Below the pieces are notes generated by a model. It ran no database searches and was not told the DNA's origin. It saw nothing but the letters and a program-made list of their open reading frames with translations. From assembly GCA_009840385.1 (NCBI GenBank), contig VXNX01000001.1:1-64000 (forward strand): DNA of 64,000 nucleotides, given 5' to 3'. A program made the position numbers and the translations under genes. The stretch is from Candidatus Dadabacteria bacterium (GTDB taxonomy: Bacteria; Desulfobacterota_D; UBA1144; Nemesobacterales; Nemesobacteraceae). Shown here one piece after another: positions 29,429 to 38,668 of this stretch (position 1 is the first letter of the stretch; each line of letters opens with the position of its first letter).

Positions 29429-29520
29429 TTGGTTGCCTCTGAGTATTAAGTCTAGGGGAATCTAGGTTACAGAAACGGGCGGGGTTGTCAAACGAAGCCG
29501 GTTTGCGGTCCGAGCACTTC

Positions 29521-29982
29521 TCATCCGGAAAAAACATCCCCAACAGCGTCCGCAAGTTCCTCTATGGAGCGCACTATCGTACCGCCGCTTTTTCGTATGA
29601 AGTACTCGACCTGAAGGTTCACGGTGCTCCCCAGGTTATCTCCCGTGAGACGAAAATCCCCCCTGTAGCCGAGAATCTTCTTCCCGAGAGCGAAAGCGTA
29701 GCCTATCTCCGAAGCGGTGCCGCTGTCAACGTCCGTGCCGTCCAAAACGGCGAGCACCCCGTCTGAGGACTCTATCGCCTTTGTGTTTTTCTCTCCGACA
29801 AGCGCGTTGAAACGCCTCCATGCCTCTTTTTCCGCTTCGGGGGCAGGGATTTTAAAGCCTATATCCCACGGATCAAGGACCTCGAAACCTGATTCTCTCA
29901 CGAGAGGCAGAAGCCGCTCGTAGTAAAAACCCCGGCTGGCTTCCGAGAATCCCAGCGGACTCGCTATATAGATTTTCTTCAT
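29521..29982 (-). CDS. Nucleoside 2-deoxyribosyltransferase family protein
   Basis: A 153-residue protein starting KKIYIASPLGFSEASR. The middle carries SSDGVLAVLDGTDVDSGTASE, typical of the nucleoside 2-deoxyribosyltransferase fold: an acidic nucleophile region plus DSGTA(S/W)E. Such enzymes exchange bases between deoxynucleosides or hydrolyse the N-glycosidic bond, usually in nucleotide salvage. It lies upstream of the biotin operon on the same strand, separated by about 90 bases. There is no obvious functional link. Confidence 0.85.
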   Translation of the reverse strand: MKKIYIASPLGFSEASRGFYYERLLPLVRESGFEVLDPWDIGFKIPAPEAEKEAWRRFNALVGEKNTKAIESSDGVLAVLDGTDVDSGTASEIGYAFALGKKILGYRGDFRLTGDNLGSTVNLQVEYFIRKSGGTIVRSIEELADAVGDVFSG

Positions 29983-30127
29983 TTATTAGGACTTACCGGT
30001 CCGTATAACCCTGAAATTGCTTTACAAACTCCCTTGCAATTTTAATTTCAGTTATGATTTAATATAAAAAGTATCAATTTTACCCCATGAGGTTAGTACG
30101 GTAAAAGATTTTGGGAGGAATATCAGG

Positions 30128-31606
30128 ATGAAACTTAAAGTACACGGAATGTTTTTAAGTTTGTTTTTTGCGCTGGCGTTTTGTCTTTCGTTCAGTATTG
30201 AAGCGTCGGCTCATGAATATACAAGGTCTGACGGGCAACATACCTATACTCATAGCGAAGATATCAACGTAAGCGCGTCGGGTGTCGGCATTGCAAATGA
30301 AGCTCAAATGAAGCTGTTCGTTCGTCATCTGGCCACGCACCTTGATCTGATTCAAAAAGATACGAGCCTTGACGAAATGACAAAACAGGAGCAGTCAAGG
30401 GAGATCGTAATATTTGCAACCAGGGCAAGACAAGTGGGCCCTTTCAACGACGGGAGCGATATTTACGTCATAGGAGTAACTCCGAGAGGAGCCATAACGA
30501 ATCACGGACTGCATCCAAATCTCTACGGCTACAGATATGATTCTTCCCAGGAGCCACTGAGAACTTTGCTCGGTGATACCGTTCCCGAACTCTCGGATGA
30601 TGTTGATCCAGAGTGCGCAACGTATGACAGCGGGAACAGAGTGGCCTGTGCGGTCAGACAACAGACCCCCATAGGTACGATAACAACCATAACGGGTCTT
30701 CATCACGGGGAAGACGACTACGCTCAAGCTCCCAACTGTGATGAGTTCAATTTTGCGGTTACGGCCAAGGATGTCGAGGACGAGACAGATCCTGTCAGGA
30801 AAAAAGAACTCCTTAAAGAGTACGTAAAAGAGGTTATCGCGACATCTACAAGTCTGCTAGCCCGTATAGGGCAGGAGGTAGCCATAGAACTACGCTCCTT
30901 TGATCCTGCAAACCCAGACCCAAGAGTTGCAGCAGAAACAAATGCAAGGTTCTACGAAAAAGCGCCTTGCTTCCATAAGGAACCTGATTTACGTTACCGC
31001 TCCACATACCCTTTCATTATGGACCCGATACGTGGAGTCGTGTTCCTGAGCGGGACCGACTTTGCCCGAAACGGTATAAGCGCTTCGTTAAATGACCCGA
31101 ACCCGGTTCCGTATGATGGAACAAATATCGAACCAAATGTCCTGACCGCTATTCAGAGAACACTGACAGGTATTACACCTGAAGATAAAGCTGAAATAGA
31201 TGAAATGGATATAGCGACGATAGAACATGGAGATTCCGGTTTCTTCAGATATCACTGGTCCCATCCAATAAATACGGAGTTGAACATCCCTGGTGGCCAG
31301 ATTGCTCTTGAGAGGGAAGTGGTTCCCGGCAAAGCGCTCAAGGAAAGCTACATCGAGGCAGTGGACCTGCTCGCTGGTTTGCCCATTGCGCCTCCTCCCG
31401 GGACTAAAGCCTTATTCGTGTTTGGTTCCGGAATCTACCTAGAGGAGGGGGATGGCATGATGCCGGAGCCAGAGATGCCGGCGGAAGACAGCGATGACGG
31501 GTGTGCTATCGCCGCAACCGGCAACACGCCACAAAGCATGTTGTTTAACCTGTTTTTGATAGCATCTGTTTTATTCTCGGCCGTTTTCCTGAGAAAGCGC
31601 GTTTAA
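30128..31606 (+). CDS. Uncharacterised exported protein with C-terminal membrane anchor
   Basis: A 492-residue protein I do not recognise. It has a signal peptide (hydrophobic GMFLSLFFALAFCLSFSIEA, cleavage near ASA-H). Two stretches resemble extracellular Cache sensor domains: around residues 115-140 (DIYVIGVTPRGAITNHGLHP) and around 295-320 (STYPFIMDPIRGVVFLSGTDF). The end has an acidic Pro/Met/Glu linker, then DDGCAIAATGNT, a hydrophobic helix and RKRV. This tripartite tail resembles a C-terminal sorting signal of the kind seen in CTERM families. The Cache and sorting assignments are by-eye resemblance only. It starts after a GGGAGGAA site, has its own AT-rich upstream region, and is followed by a strong terminator, so it is monocistronic. 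Confidence 0.8.
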   Translation: MKLKVHGMFLSLFFALAFCLSFSIEASAHEYTRSDGQHTYTHSEDINVSASGVGIANEAQMKLFVRHLATHLDLIQKDTSLDEMTKQEQSREIVIFATRARQVGPFNDGSDIYVIGVTPRGAITNHGLHPNLYGYRYDSSQEPLRTLLGDTVPELSDDVDPECATYDSGNRVACAVRQQTPIGTITTITGLHHGEDDYAQAPNCDEFNFAVTAKDVEDETDPVRKKELLKEYVKEVIATSTSLLARIGQEVAIELRSFDPANPDPRVAAETNARFYEKAPCFHKEPDLRYRSTYPFIMDPIRGVVFLSGTDFARNGISASLNDPNPVPYDGTNIEPNVLTAIQRTLTGITPEDKAEIDEMDIATIEHGDSGFFRYHWSHPINTELNIPGGQIALEREVVPGKALKESYIEAVDLLAGLPIAPPPGTKALFVFGSGIYLEEGDGMMPEPEMPAEDSDDGCAIAATGNTPQSMLFNLFLIASVLFSAVFLRKRV

Positions 31607-31666
31607 CGAAAGCAGACATTTTTCCGCGAGCGGTTTCCACCGCCCAGAGAAAAAAACCGGTTCAGA

Positions 31667-31696
31667 GAGGGCAGCTTTTCATAAGAAGCTGCCCTC
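31667..31696 (+). terminator. Rho-independent terminator after the exported protein gene
   Basis: GAGGGCAGCTT at 31667-31677 pairs perfectly with AAGCTGCCCTC at 31686-31696 around an eight-base loop. A T-rich stretch (GTCTCTTTCTCC) follows. It is 60 bases after the stop codon at 31606. Confidence 0.8.
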
Positions 31697-32048
31697 GTCT
31701 CTTTCTCCGTGGTTTAACTCTCCGCCTCATCAACTGCTAAGCGAGACGTTCAAAGCATCGACCAAAACACCAAACAAGCATTGAGATTGAGCAGGTGCGA
31801 TTTCTTACCGGTGGGAGAGACACCAGAAACCTTCTATAATCGTCACGGATTCGCCGCACCGAATCACTTGCTTTCATCCATTCTTCCGCAAGACCTAAAA
31901 GACAGCATTCTCTCCCTCCCGCTTTTCAGAGGAGGCCCCTGAAAAAAACACAAGATAAAAAAGGAGCTGTCTATACCCAAAAGAACATTCTTGCTAAACA
32001 AGTCCAGGTTTGATTGCAAGAACTTTGTACGGTATAAATTCTCAGGCT
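31697..32048. other. Intergenic region with an open but startless frame
   Basis: About 350 bases between the terminator and the aldehyde dehydrogenase gene. A plus-strand frame is open for 74 codons (31718-31942) but has no ATG or GTG, only two TTG codons without a ribosome-binding site. A hairpin of TTTTCAGAGG with CCCCTGAAAA (31923-31945) overlaps its end and has no U-run after it. I recognise no homology and do not call a gene. Confidence 0.4.
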
Positions 32049-33524
32049 ATGCCGGACGCAGAAATAAAGTGCAATCTTTTCATTGACGGCGAGGAAAAAA
32101 CGCCTGCAAGCGGTTCCTATTCAATAAGGGAGAACCCGGCAACGGAAGAACCCCTGGCGCAGGTCGCCCAGGGAGGACCGGAGGACGTTGACGCGGCGGT
32201 GCAGGCCGCCGAGCGAGCCTTTCCGGCGTGGTCGAGACTCCCTGCATCGGAACGGGCCAAATATCTCCTTCGGATCGCCCAGATGCTCTCCGACAACAGG
32301 GACAAGATCTCCCTTATAAATACCCGTGAGACCGGAAAACCCATCCGTGAAAGCAGCGCAGTAGAGATAGGCGGTTCGGTGAGAACCCTTGAGTACTACT
32401 CCGGCGCGCACACTCGCCTAAACGGAGAAACCTTGCAGGTAAACGAAAACCAGATATCTCTCACGATAAGGGAACCCGTGGGGGTTGCGGCGCATATAAT
32501 CCCCTGGAACTTTCCCCTTCTTCTTTCCTTCTGGAAAATAGCCCCCGCGCTTGTGGCAGGATGCACCGTGGTCATAAAACCCGCGGAACTCACTTCGTGC
32601 GGAATCTTCGAGGTAGCGAAGCTCTGCTCCGAGGCAGGGCTTCCCGACGGCGTGCTTAACGTGGTGCCCGGAGAGGGATCCGTAGCCGGCCAGGCGCTTA
32701 CCGAGCACCCCGGTATAGGAAAGATAGCTTTTACGGGCTCGACCGAGGTCGGAAAAAACGTCATGAAAACAGCGGCGGGACAAATAAAAAGGGTTTCTCT
32801 TGAACTTGGCGGCAAGGCTCCCTGCATAGTTTTTCAGGACGCAAACGTCGAGGGAGCAGTGGAGGCGTGTCTTCGCGGAGGATTTTTCAACCAGGGAGAG
32901 AACTGTACAGCCGTTACCAGGCTAATGCTTCACGAAAAGATATACGATGAGTTTCTCTCCTCTTATCTTGACAGAATCTCGAAGATAAGAATCGGAGACC
33001 CCGAGGACCCGGAAACTGAGTTCGGGACGGTGATTTCAAAGGAACACTTTGAGAACGTAATGAACTACATCGAAAAAGGCGTCTCAGAGGGAGCCCGGGT
33101 GGTCGCCGGAGGGAACCGCCCCGAGGGGTTCGAGAAGGGTTACTACATAGCACCAACCGTTATAGAGGACATCCCTCCCGGCTCGGTTCTTCTGCGCGAG
33201 GAGATCTTCGGGCCGGTGGTCTGTGTCATCCCCTTTAAAACCGAGGAAGAGGCCGTCGCGGCGGCAAATGACGTCGAGTACGGACTCGCCGGAGGAATCT
33301 GGACCCAGGACATAAACCGCGCGCTTCGGGTCGCGAAGGCCGTAAAGGCCGGATACCTCTGGGTAAACACCTACGGGGGCATAATCCCCGAAACTCCCTA
33401 CGGGGGATTTAAGCAGAGCGGAATCGGAAAAGAACTCGGGGCCGAGGGGATAGACAACTACCTTGAGACCAAGTGCGTTAACATCTTTACCGGGGAAAGC
33501 ACCGGGAAGTGGTACAAAGGGTAG
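32049..33524 (+). CDS. NAD(P)-dependent aldehyde dehydrogenase, betaine-aldehyde type
   Basis: A 491-residue ALDH-superfamily enzyme. The cofactor-binding segment is IIPWNFPLLLSFWKIAPAL; FTGSTEVGKNVMK, the catalytic Glu in SLELGGKAPCIVF and the catalytic Cys in FFNQGENCTAVTRL are present, as is the C-terminal PYGGFKQSGIGKELG. The overall pattern is closest in my memory to betaine-aldehyde and related dehydrogenases (EEIFGPVV; YLETKCV ending). Glycine betaine metabolism would fit the BCCT transporters 20 kb away, but this is inference. ATG 32049 is preferred over an in-frame TTG at 32010. A 34-codon frame follows 3 bases after its stop. Confidence 0.9.
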   Translation: MPDAEIKCNLFIDGEEKTPASGSYSIRENPATEEPLAQVAQGGPEDVDAAVQAAERAFPAWSRLPASERAKYLLRIAQMLSDNRDKISLINTRETGKPIRESSAVEIGGSVRTLEYYSGAHTRLNGETLQVNENQISLTIREPVGVAAHIIPWNFPLLLSFWKIAPALVAGCTVVIKPAELTSCGIFEVAKLCSEAGLPDGVLNVVPGEGSVAGQALTEHPGIGKIAFTGSTEVGKNVMKTAAGQIKRVSLELGGKAPCIVFQDANVEGAVEACLRGGFFNQGENCTAVTRLMLHEKIYDEFLSSYLDRISKIRIGDPEDPETEFGTVISKEHFENVMNYIEKGVSEGARVVAGGNRPEGFEKGYYIAPTVIEDIPPGSVLLREEIFGPVVCVIPFKTEEEAVAAANDVEYGLAGGIWTQDINRALRVAKAVKAGYLWVNTYGGIIPETPYGGFKQSGIGKELGAEGIDNYLETKCVNIFTGESTGKWYKG

Positions 33525-33527
33525 TTG

Positions 33528-33632
33528 ATGCTCTTCAAATACATAATCTACGAAAAAACGGGTGAAGCTGCCGGGGGAACGAAGACGTTTATGGAGAAAA
33601 GACCGCCTGATTTCTCGCCCTACAGAAAGTAG
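33528..33632 (+). CDS. Small 34-residue frame after the aldehyde dehydrogenase
   Basis: ATG 33528 begins three bases after the dehydrogenase stop and runs 34 codons to TAG 33632. The product is basic, with the tail FMEKRPPDFSPYRK resembling the C-terminal end of enoyl-CoA hydratases (FLEKRPPxF). It could be a small coupled protein or the relic of a deleted hydratase gene. Evidence for translation is limited to its position, since it lacks a clear ribosome-binding site. Confidence 0.35.
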   Translation: MLFKYIIYEKTGEAAGGTKTFMEKRPPDFSPYRK

Positions 33633-33638
33633 CCCATT

Positions 33639-33662
33639 CCGGGAACTCCGTTATGTTCCCGG
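33639..33662 (+). terminator. Strong hairpin between the dehydrogenase unit and prs
   Basis: CCGGGAAC (33639-33646) and GTTCCCGG (33655-33662) form a perfect eight-pair stem with an eight-base loop. No long U-run follows, but the position just upstream of the prs promoter suggests termination. Confidence 0.5.
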
Positions 33663-33665
33663 CGC

Positions 33666-33693
33666 TTGAATTATAAAAACTTTACTCTATAAT
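33666..33693 (+). promoter_or_regulatory. Candidate promoter for prs
   Basis: TTGAAT at 33666-33671 and a perfect TATAAT at 33688-33693 with a 16-base spacer point into the prs gene, whose start is 28 bases after the -10. Confidence 0.6.
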
Positions 33694-33720
33694 ACAGGGT
33701 TTCATATTTTGAGGCCCGCC

Positions 33721-34668
33721 ATGGAAATGCAGGACGCAAAAATATTCAGCGGCACGTCAAATCACCCTCTGTTCGAGGATGTGTGCAACTATCTTGAGGT
33801 TTCCCCCGGAGAGATGGAGATAAACCGTTTCAGCGACGGGGAAATTTTCGTTGACATAAGAGAAAGCGTGAGAGGTTCGAACGCTTTCATCATACAGTCG
33901 ACATGCCCTCCGGTAAACGAGAACATAATGGAGCTTCTCGTCATAATAGACGCACTCAAGCGAGCCTCCGCAAGGGTAATAACCGCCGTAATACCGTATT
34001 ACGGGTACGCAAGGCAGGACCGAAAAGTTCAGCCCCGCGCCCCGATAAGCGCCAAGCTGGTCGCGGACCTTATAGTCGTCGCGGGCGCGAGCAAAATAGT
34101 GACCATGGATCTTCACGCCGGCCAGATACAGGGGTTCTTCGACGTTCCGGTAACTCACCTCTACGCCGCACCCGTGATAACCAACTACCTGCGGGAGAAA
34201 TACCGCGACGGCGAAACCGTAGTGGTTTCTCCAGATGCCGGGGGGGTTGAGAGGGCAACCGAGTTCGCGAACAGAACCCACTCGGATATCGCCATTTGCT
34301 ACAAAAGAAGGCCTGCTCCCAACGTCGCCCGGATAAGCAACATAATCGGCGACGTGGAAGACAAGCACGCGATAATAGTTGACGATCTGGTGGACACGGC
34401 GGGAACCGCCACCGAAGCCGCCAAGGTGCTCCTTGAGAAAGGAGCCAGAAGCGTATCACTATGCTGTACCCACGGCGTGCTATCAGGACCTGCCCTAGAC
34501 AGGATAAACAACTCGGACATTGATGAAGTAATAATCACAAACACCATTCCTCAGCAGGAAAACCAGAAACAGAGCACAAAAATCACCGTGCTCAGTATCG
34601 CTGACCTCATCGGCGAGGCCATAAGGAGAACGGCGCTTGGGGAATCAATAAGCGCACTTTTCACTTAA
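33721..34668 (+). CDS. prs: Ribose-phosphate pyrophosphokinase
   Basis: Prs makes PRPP from ribose 5-phosphate and ATP for nucleotide, His and Trp synthesis. The 315-residue protein shows the family start KIFSGTSNHPLFEDVC, RFSDGEIFVDIRESVRG, YYGYARQDRKVQPRAPISAK, MDLHAGQIQGFFDVPVTHL and the PRPP-loop VDDLVDTAGTATEAA. ATG 33721 is selected by GAGG seven bases upstream; an in-frame TTG at 33709 is less likely. It heads the unit prs-rplY-pth-hppA. Confidence 0.97.
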   Translation: MEMQDAKIFSGTSNHPLFEDVCNYLEVSPGEMEINRFSDGEIFVDIRESVRGSNAFIIQSTCPPVNENIMELLVIIDALKRASARVITAVIPYYGYARQDRKVQPRAPISAKLVADLIVVAGASKIVTMDLHAGQIQGFFDVPVTHLYAAPVITNYLREKYRDGETVVVSPDAGGVERATEFANRTHSDIAICYKRRPAPNVARISNIIGDVEDKHAIIVDDLVDTAGTATEAAKVLLEKGARSVSLCCTHGVLSGPALDRINNSDIDEVIITNTIPQQENQKQSTKITVLSIADLIGEAIRRTALGESISALFT

Positions 34669-34688
34669 ACGACTCCAGGAGAAAGACA

Positions 34689-35321
34689 ATGGTACAGAGT
34701 TCACTTCGGGTAAAACCCAGAAAAAGAATAGGAAAAAGCGGGGCAAGAGAGGTAAGAAAGGAAGGAAACATACCGGCAATACTCTACGGGCAGGGAGAGG
34801 ACCCGGTGCCGCTTGTGGTGTCGCCCGATGAACTTAGGCGGGCGCTTTCCAACAGCGCCGGAATAAACACCATCTTGGAACTCGAGATAGACGGTTCCGG
34901 ACAGCCCGAGAAAAAGTTCTCGATGGTACAGGAAATCCAGAGAGACCCCCTTAAAAACAGGGTTATCCATCTTGATTTTCTGGCTATCGACATGCAAAAG
35001 AACGTCAGGGTCAAGGTTCCGGTAAACACACAGGGAAGATCCGAAGGGGAGAGAAGAGGCGGCAAGCTTGAGAAACTGATGAGGACCATCGATCTTGAAT
35101 GCCTGCCGGGGAACATTCCCGACTCAATAGAAATAGACGTGAGCGATCTCGAGATAGGAGATTTCGTGGACATAGACGGCATCTCGCTCGGCGAGGGAGT
35201 GGCGTCACTTAGAAGCGGGAGCGAAAAAGTCGTCCAGGTGGTCGCACAGAGGGCACAAGAAGAGGTAGTGGACGAACCGGAAGTCGAAGAAGAGGAACAG
35301 GAACCCGAGGCCCAGGAATAA
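34689..35321 (+). CDS. rplY: 50S ribosomal protein L25 (Ctc/TL5 form)
   Basis: A 210-residue bL25 of the long, two-domain TL5/Ctc type that binds 5S rRNA. The N-terminal 5S-binding domain includes GKSGAREVRKEGNIPAILYG, and the C-terminal beta domain includes LEKLMRTIDLECLPGNIPD followed by SIEIDVSDLEIGD. The end is very acidic (EVEEEEQEPEAQE), as is common. AGGAGA precedes ATG 34689. The prs-rplY-pth order is widely conserved in bacteria. Confidence 0.95.
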   Translation: MVQSSLRVKPRKRIGKSGAREVRKEGNIPAILYGQGEDPVPLVVSPDELRRALSNSAGINTILELEIDGSGQPEKKFSMVQEIQRDPLKNRVIHLDFLAIDMQKNVRVKVPVNTQGRSEGERRGGKLEKLMRTIDLECLPGNIPDSIEIDVSDLEIGDFVDIDGISLGEGVASLRSGSEKVVQVVAQRAQEEVVDEPEVEEEEQEPEAQE

Positions 35322-35333
35322 GTCACTGAATCC

Positions 35334-35906
35334 ATGCGATATTTGATTGCCGGCCTGGGGAATCCCGGTTCCGCTTACGACAATACAAGACATAATATAG
35401 GGTTTCGCACAGCGGAGCGCACGGCGCAGCGTCTCGGCGCAAAAATCGGGAAGAAAAAATTCAGAAGTCTCTGCGCGGAGGCGGTTTATTCGGATGAAAA
35501 GCTGCTGATAATAAAGCCCCAGACCTTCATGAACGCAAGCGGAGAGGCGCTTCGCGAGGCGAAGGAATTCTACAGGATAGCGGTTGAACGGATAATCGTG
35601 GTCTACGATGAACTTGATCTCCCCTTAGGAAACATAAGGGTGAACAGGGGAGGAGGCTCTGCCGGGCATAACGGAATAAGATCCGTGATAGCTTCTTTGG
35701 GTTCCGGAGAATTCTGCAGGGTGAGAATCGGCATAGGGAAACCCTCGGGAAAAAAAGAGGCTCGGGATCACGTTCTCTCCACATTCGCTGCAAATGAGAG
35801 AGACACAGCGGCGGAGATGGTCGAGACCGCGGTCGAGGCGACACTTGAGATAATAAGCGCCGGGGTGGATTCGGCGATGAACAAATTTAACAGTCGACTG
35901 AACTGA
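35334..35906 (+). CDS. pth: Peptidyl-tRNA hydrolase
   Basis: Pth releases peptides from peptidyl-tRNA shed by stalled ribosomes. The 190-residue chain carries the diagnostic [19 protein letters not shown] (with the catalytic His), [26 protein letters not shown] and [13 protein letters not shown]. Length is normal. It begins 12 bases after rplY, in the expected conserved order. Confidence 0.97.
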   Translation: MRYLIAGLGNPGSAYDNTRHNIGFRTAERTAQRLGAKIGKKKFRSLCAEAVYSDEKLLIIKPQTFMNASGEALREAKEFYRIAVERIIVVYDELDLPLGNIRVNRGGGSAGHNGIRSVIASLGSGEFCRVRIGIGKPSGKKEARDHVLSTFAANERDTAAEMVETAVEATLEIISAGVDSAMNKFNSRLN

Positions 35907-35940
35907 AAAAAAACAATTCTCTACTAGGAGGAATTTACCA

Positions 35941-38013
35941 ATGGGTATGGGTGAAGTACTAGCGGGCAATATAGGGCTTGTGGGAATCGTGGTAGGTCTT
36001 ATCGTGCTCCTATACGCGTTATTTGTATACAGGGGGATAAACAAGCTTCCTGAAGGAAACGACAAAATGAAGCAGATCGCTTCTGCGATTCAGGAGGGAG
36101 CGATGGTGTTTTTGAAAAGGGAATACAGGATAATCGGCCTTTTCGCCGCGATTGTTTTCGTTCTGCTCTCGGTGTTTCTTGGAATTGAAACCGGGGCCGC
36201 TTATCTGGGCGGGGCGATCTGTTCGCTTATAGCCGGGTTTTTCGGCATGAAGTCAGCCACGAAAGCTAACGTGAGAACAGCACAGGCGGCAGCGACCGAG
36301 GGACAGGGAAAAGCCCTTGAGGTGGCTTTTCGGGGCGGAAACGTGATGGGGCTTTCGGTCGCAGGTCTGGGTCTTCTGGGACTCTCTGTCGTTTTTCTTC
36401 TGGGAATCGACCTTCAGACAAAGCCTGAAGACAGCACTCTTTTCACGGCGTTCTTAAAGGAATTCGGAGGAATGATAGGCGGGTTCGCAATGGGAGCCAG
36501 CACCGTAGCTCTTTTCGCAAGGATAGGCGGAGGTATATTCACCAAGGCCGCTGACGTCGGAGCCGACCTCGTCGGAAAAGTGGAAGCCGGAATACCTGAG
36601 GACGATCCGAGAAATCCGGCCACGATCGCCGACAACGTAGGAGATAACGTTGGAGACGTGGCGGGAATGGGCGCCGACCTTTTCGAATCCTACGTGGGAG
36701 CCGTAATCGCTACCGTAGTAATCGCGGCCAGCATGGCGACAAACCAGCTCGCCATGATGTCGGTCCCGCTGATACTCATCGTAGTAGGGAGCCTTTCTTC
36801 GCTTGTGGGATCCAAGGCGGTAGGATGGCTGAGGGAAGGAGAACCAAGCGCTGTGCTTGAAAGATCCACCATATTTGCAGCGGTCGTATACTGTGCGATC
36901 TCCCTGCTGGCACTTTACGGGCTGGCGCAGGTGGAGAGTCTGTCCACCATGGGTAAACAGGGATACATAAGCATATGGCTTACTTCCATAGCGGGTCTGC
37001 TCGCCGGAATACTGATCGGCAAGGTTACGGAGCATTTCACCTCGGGACCTCCAATCAGGAAAATAGCAAACGCCTCCGAGACGGGCGTTGCCACCAACAT
37101 AATCGAGGGAATCGCCGTGGGAATGTACAGCACGGCTTACCCGGTGATCATAATCGCGGCGGCAATAGTGGTGTCTTACTGGTTCACGGGGCTTTACGGA
37201 ATAGGGATAGCCGCGGTCAGCATGCTAGCGACCATAGGAATAACGATGTCGGTTGATGCCTACGGTCCGGTAGCAGATAACGCGGGCGGCATCGCGGAGA
37301 TGTCGGAACTCGGCGCGGACGTGAGAAAGATCACGGACAAGCTCGACTCTCTCGGCAACACAACCGCAGCCATAGGAAAAGGATTCGCCATCGGCTCTGC
37401 GGCCCTTTCCGCCCTCGCGCTTTTCGCCGCCTACACAAACGCCGTCGGACTCACTTCGATCGACATCACCCAGCCCAAGGTAGTGGCGGGAATGCTTGTG
37501 GGAGGAACGATCCCGTTTCTCATAGGCGCCCTGACCATGGGTTCCGTGGGAAGGTCGGCGCAGCAAATGGTGGAGGAAGTAAGAAGGCAGTTTCGGGAAA
37601 TAACCGGACTTCTTGAAGGAAAAGCCACGCCGGATTACGCAAGGTGCGTGCAGATAAGCACAGACGCTTCCCTGAAAGAGATGATACTGCCGGGCATTAC
37701 CGCAGTGGTAGTACCACTTATCATAGGTTTTGCCCTCGGAGAGGAAGCCCTCGGAGGTTTTCTCGCAGGTGCCGTTGTGGCGGGAGTCATGCTCGCGCTT
37801 ATGATGGCGAACTCGGGCGGAGCCTGGGATAACGCGAAGAAATTCATAGAGGAAGGAAACCTTGGAGGAAAAGGATCGGAGGCGCACAAAGCCGCCGTTG
37901 TAGGAGACACGATAGGAGACCCGTTTAAGGATACATCCGGACCGGCGATGAACATTTTGATCAAGCTCATGTCCATAGTATCACTCGTCGTGGCTCCCCT
38001 TCTAATACTGTAA
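35941..38013 (+). CDS. hppA: Membrane-bound ion-pumping pyrophosphatase
   Basis: A 690-residue integral membrane protein that couples pyrophosphate hydrolysis to ion pumping. The PPi/Mg site is seen as [20 protein letters not shown] (the DX7KXE motif) and [21 protein letters not shown] later [17 protein letters not shown] block and C-terminal [15 protein letters not shown] are also diagnostic. At about residue 471 the protein has GNTTAA; an Ala here, rather than Lys, marks the potassium-dependent subfamily. Whether it pumps protons or sodium cannot be decided by eye. GGAGGAA precedes the ATG. A strong terminator follows. Confidence 0.95.
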   Translation: MGMGEVLAGNIGLVGIVVGLIVLLYALFVYRGINKLPEGNDKMKQIASAIQEGAMVFLKREYRIIGLFAAIVFVLLSVFLGIETGAAYLGGAICSLIAGFFGMKSATKANVRTAQAAATEGQGKALEVAFRGGNVMGLSVAGLGLLGLSVVFLLGIDLQTKPEDSTLFTAFLKEFGGMIGGFAMGASTVALFARIGGGIFTKAADVGADLVGKVEAGIPEDDPRNPATIADNVGDNVGDVAGMGADLFESYVGAVIATVVIAASMATNQLAMMSVPLILIVVGSLSSLVGSKAVGWLREGEPSAVLERSTIFAAVVYCAISLLALYGLAQVESLSTMGKQGYISIWLTSIAGLLAGILIGKVTEHFTSGPPIRKIANASETGVATNIIEGIAVGMYSTAYPVIIIAAAIVVSYWFTGLYGIGIAAVSMLATIGITMSVDAYGPVADNAGGIAEMSELGADVRKITDKLDSLGNTTAAIGKGFAIGSAALSALALFAAYTNAVGLTSIDITQPKVVAGMLVGGTIPFLIGALTMGSVGRSAQQMVEEVRRQFREITGLLEGKATPDYARCVQISTDASLKEMILPGITAVVVPLIIGFALGEEALGGFLAGAVVAGVMLALMMANSGGAWDNAKKFIEEGNLGGKGSEAHKAAVVGDTIGDPFKDTSGPAMNILIKLMSIVSLVVAPLLIL

Positions 38014-38030
38014 AACGGATGTCTGAACTG

Positions 38031-38054
38031 CGGGCGGGGCCACAGCCCCGCCCG
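38031..38054 (+). terminator. Rho-independent terminator after hppA
   Basis: CGGGCGGGGC and GCCCCGCCCG form a perfect ten-pair stem with loop CACA, followed by TTATTT. It lies 17 bases after the hppA stop. Confidence 0.85.
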
Positions 38055-38158
38055 TTATTTACACAATTTTTGAAATCAGTATAATAGTTTTTTCTGTTGC
38101 TCCTGACTTCTAAGCGATGACGCTCAGGGGCCTAAGACCAAAACAGGAGGCAGTAATC

Positions 38159-38668
38159 ATGGCTATTGAGCCGACGAAGTACGAAACGCTTTACCTAGTA
38201 AGACCAGACATATCCCCCGAAGATCTCCTTACGATCCAGGACAGGGTCGAGCAGAGCGTGGCCGCAAACGGCGGAGAAATAATAAAATCCGAGAAATGGG
38301 CCGAGAGGGATCTTGCATACAGGATAGACAACTATACCAGGGGCACCTACTACATAACCGTTTACGCGTCTGAACCCGGGGCCGTAACGGACATAGAAAG
38401 ATATTTCAACCTTTCCAAGAACAACGTTCTGCGGTTCATGACCGTAAAATACATCGAGGAGCAAAAACCGGCGGGGGCCGTGATGAGTGCTCCTCCGCAG
38501 GCATCCGGGCAGGAAGATCAAAGCGCTTTTCAGACTCCTCCTTTAACGGCTGAGGAGCAGGCCGAGGAAAGTGCAGAGCCTTCTCAGGAAACTCAAGAGC
38601 AGGCCGAAGAAAGCCAGGAACAGCCTCAGGAAGACGCAGAACAGACTAAGGGAGGCAGCGAATCATGA
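38159..38668 (+). CDS. rpsF: 30S ribosomal protein S6 with long acidic tail
   Basis: bS6, 169 residues. The core (about residues 5-105) includes [36 protein letters not shown] and [14 protein letters not shown]. The last 65 or so residues are a Gln/Glu-rich low-complexity tail (for example [13 protein letters not shown]), longer than in most bacteria. It partners with bS18 on the small subunit. AGGAGG at about 38146-38151 selects ATG 38159. Its stop overlaps the rpsR start (ATGA). Confidence 0.95.
   Translation: MAIEPTKYETLYLVRPDISPEDLLTIQDRVEQSVAANGGEIIKSEKWAERDLAYRIDNYTRGTYYITVYASEPGAVTDIERYFNLSKNNVLRFMTVKYIEEQKPAGAVMSAPPQASGQEDQSAFQTPPLTAEEQAEESAEPSQETQEQAEESQEQPQEDAEQTKGGSES

Noticed and set aside
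31923-31945. Intrinsic terminator at the TTTTCAGAGG/CCCCTGAAAA hairpin
   Set aside because: The hairpin is followed by A residues, not T, on the plus strand, and the T-run precedes it on the minus strand, so it lacks the U-tail in both directions.
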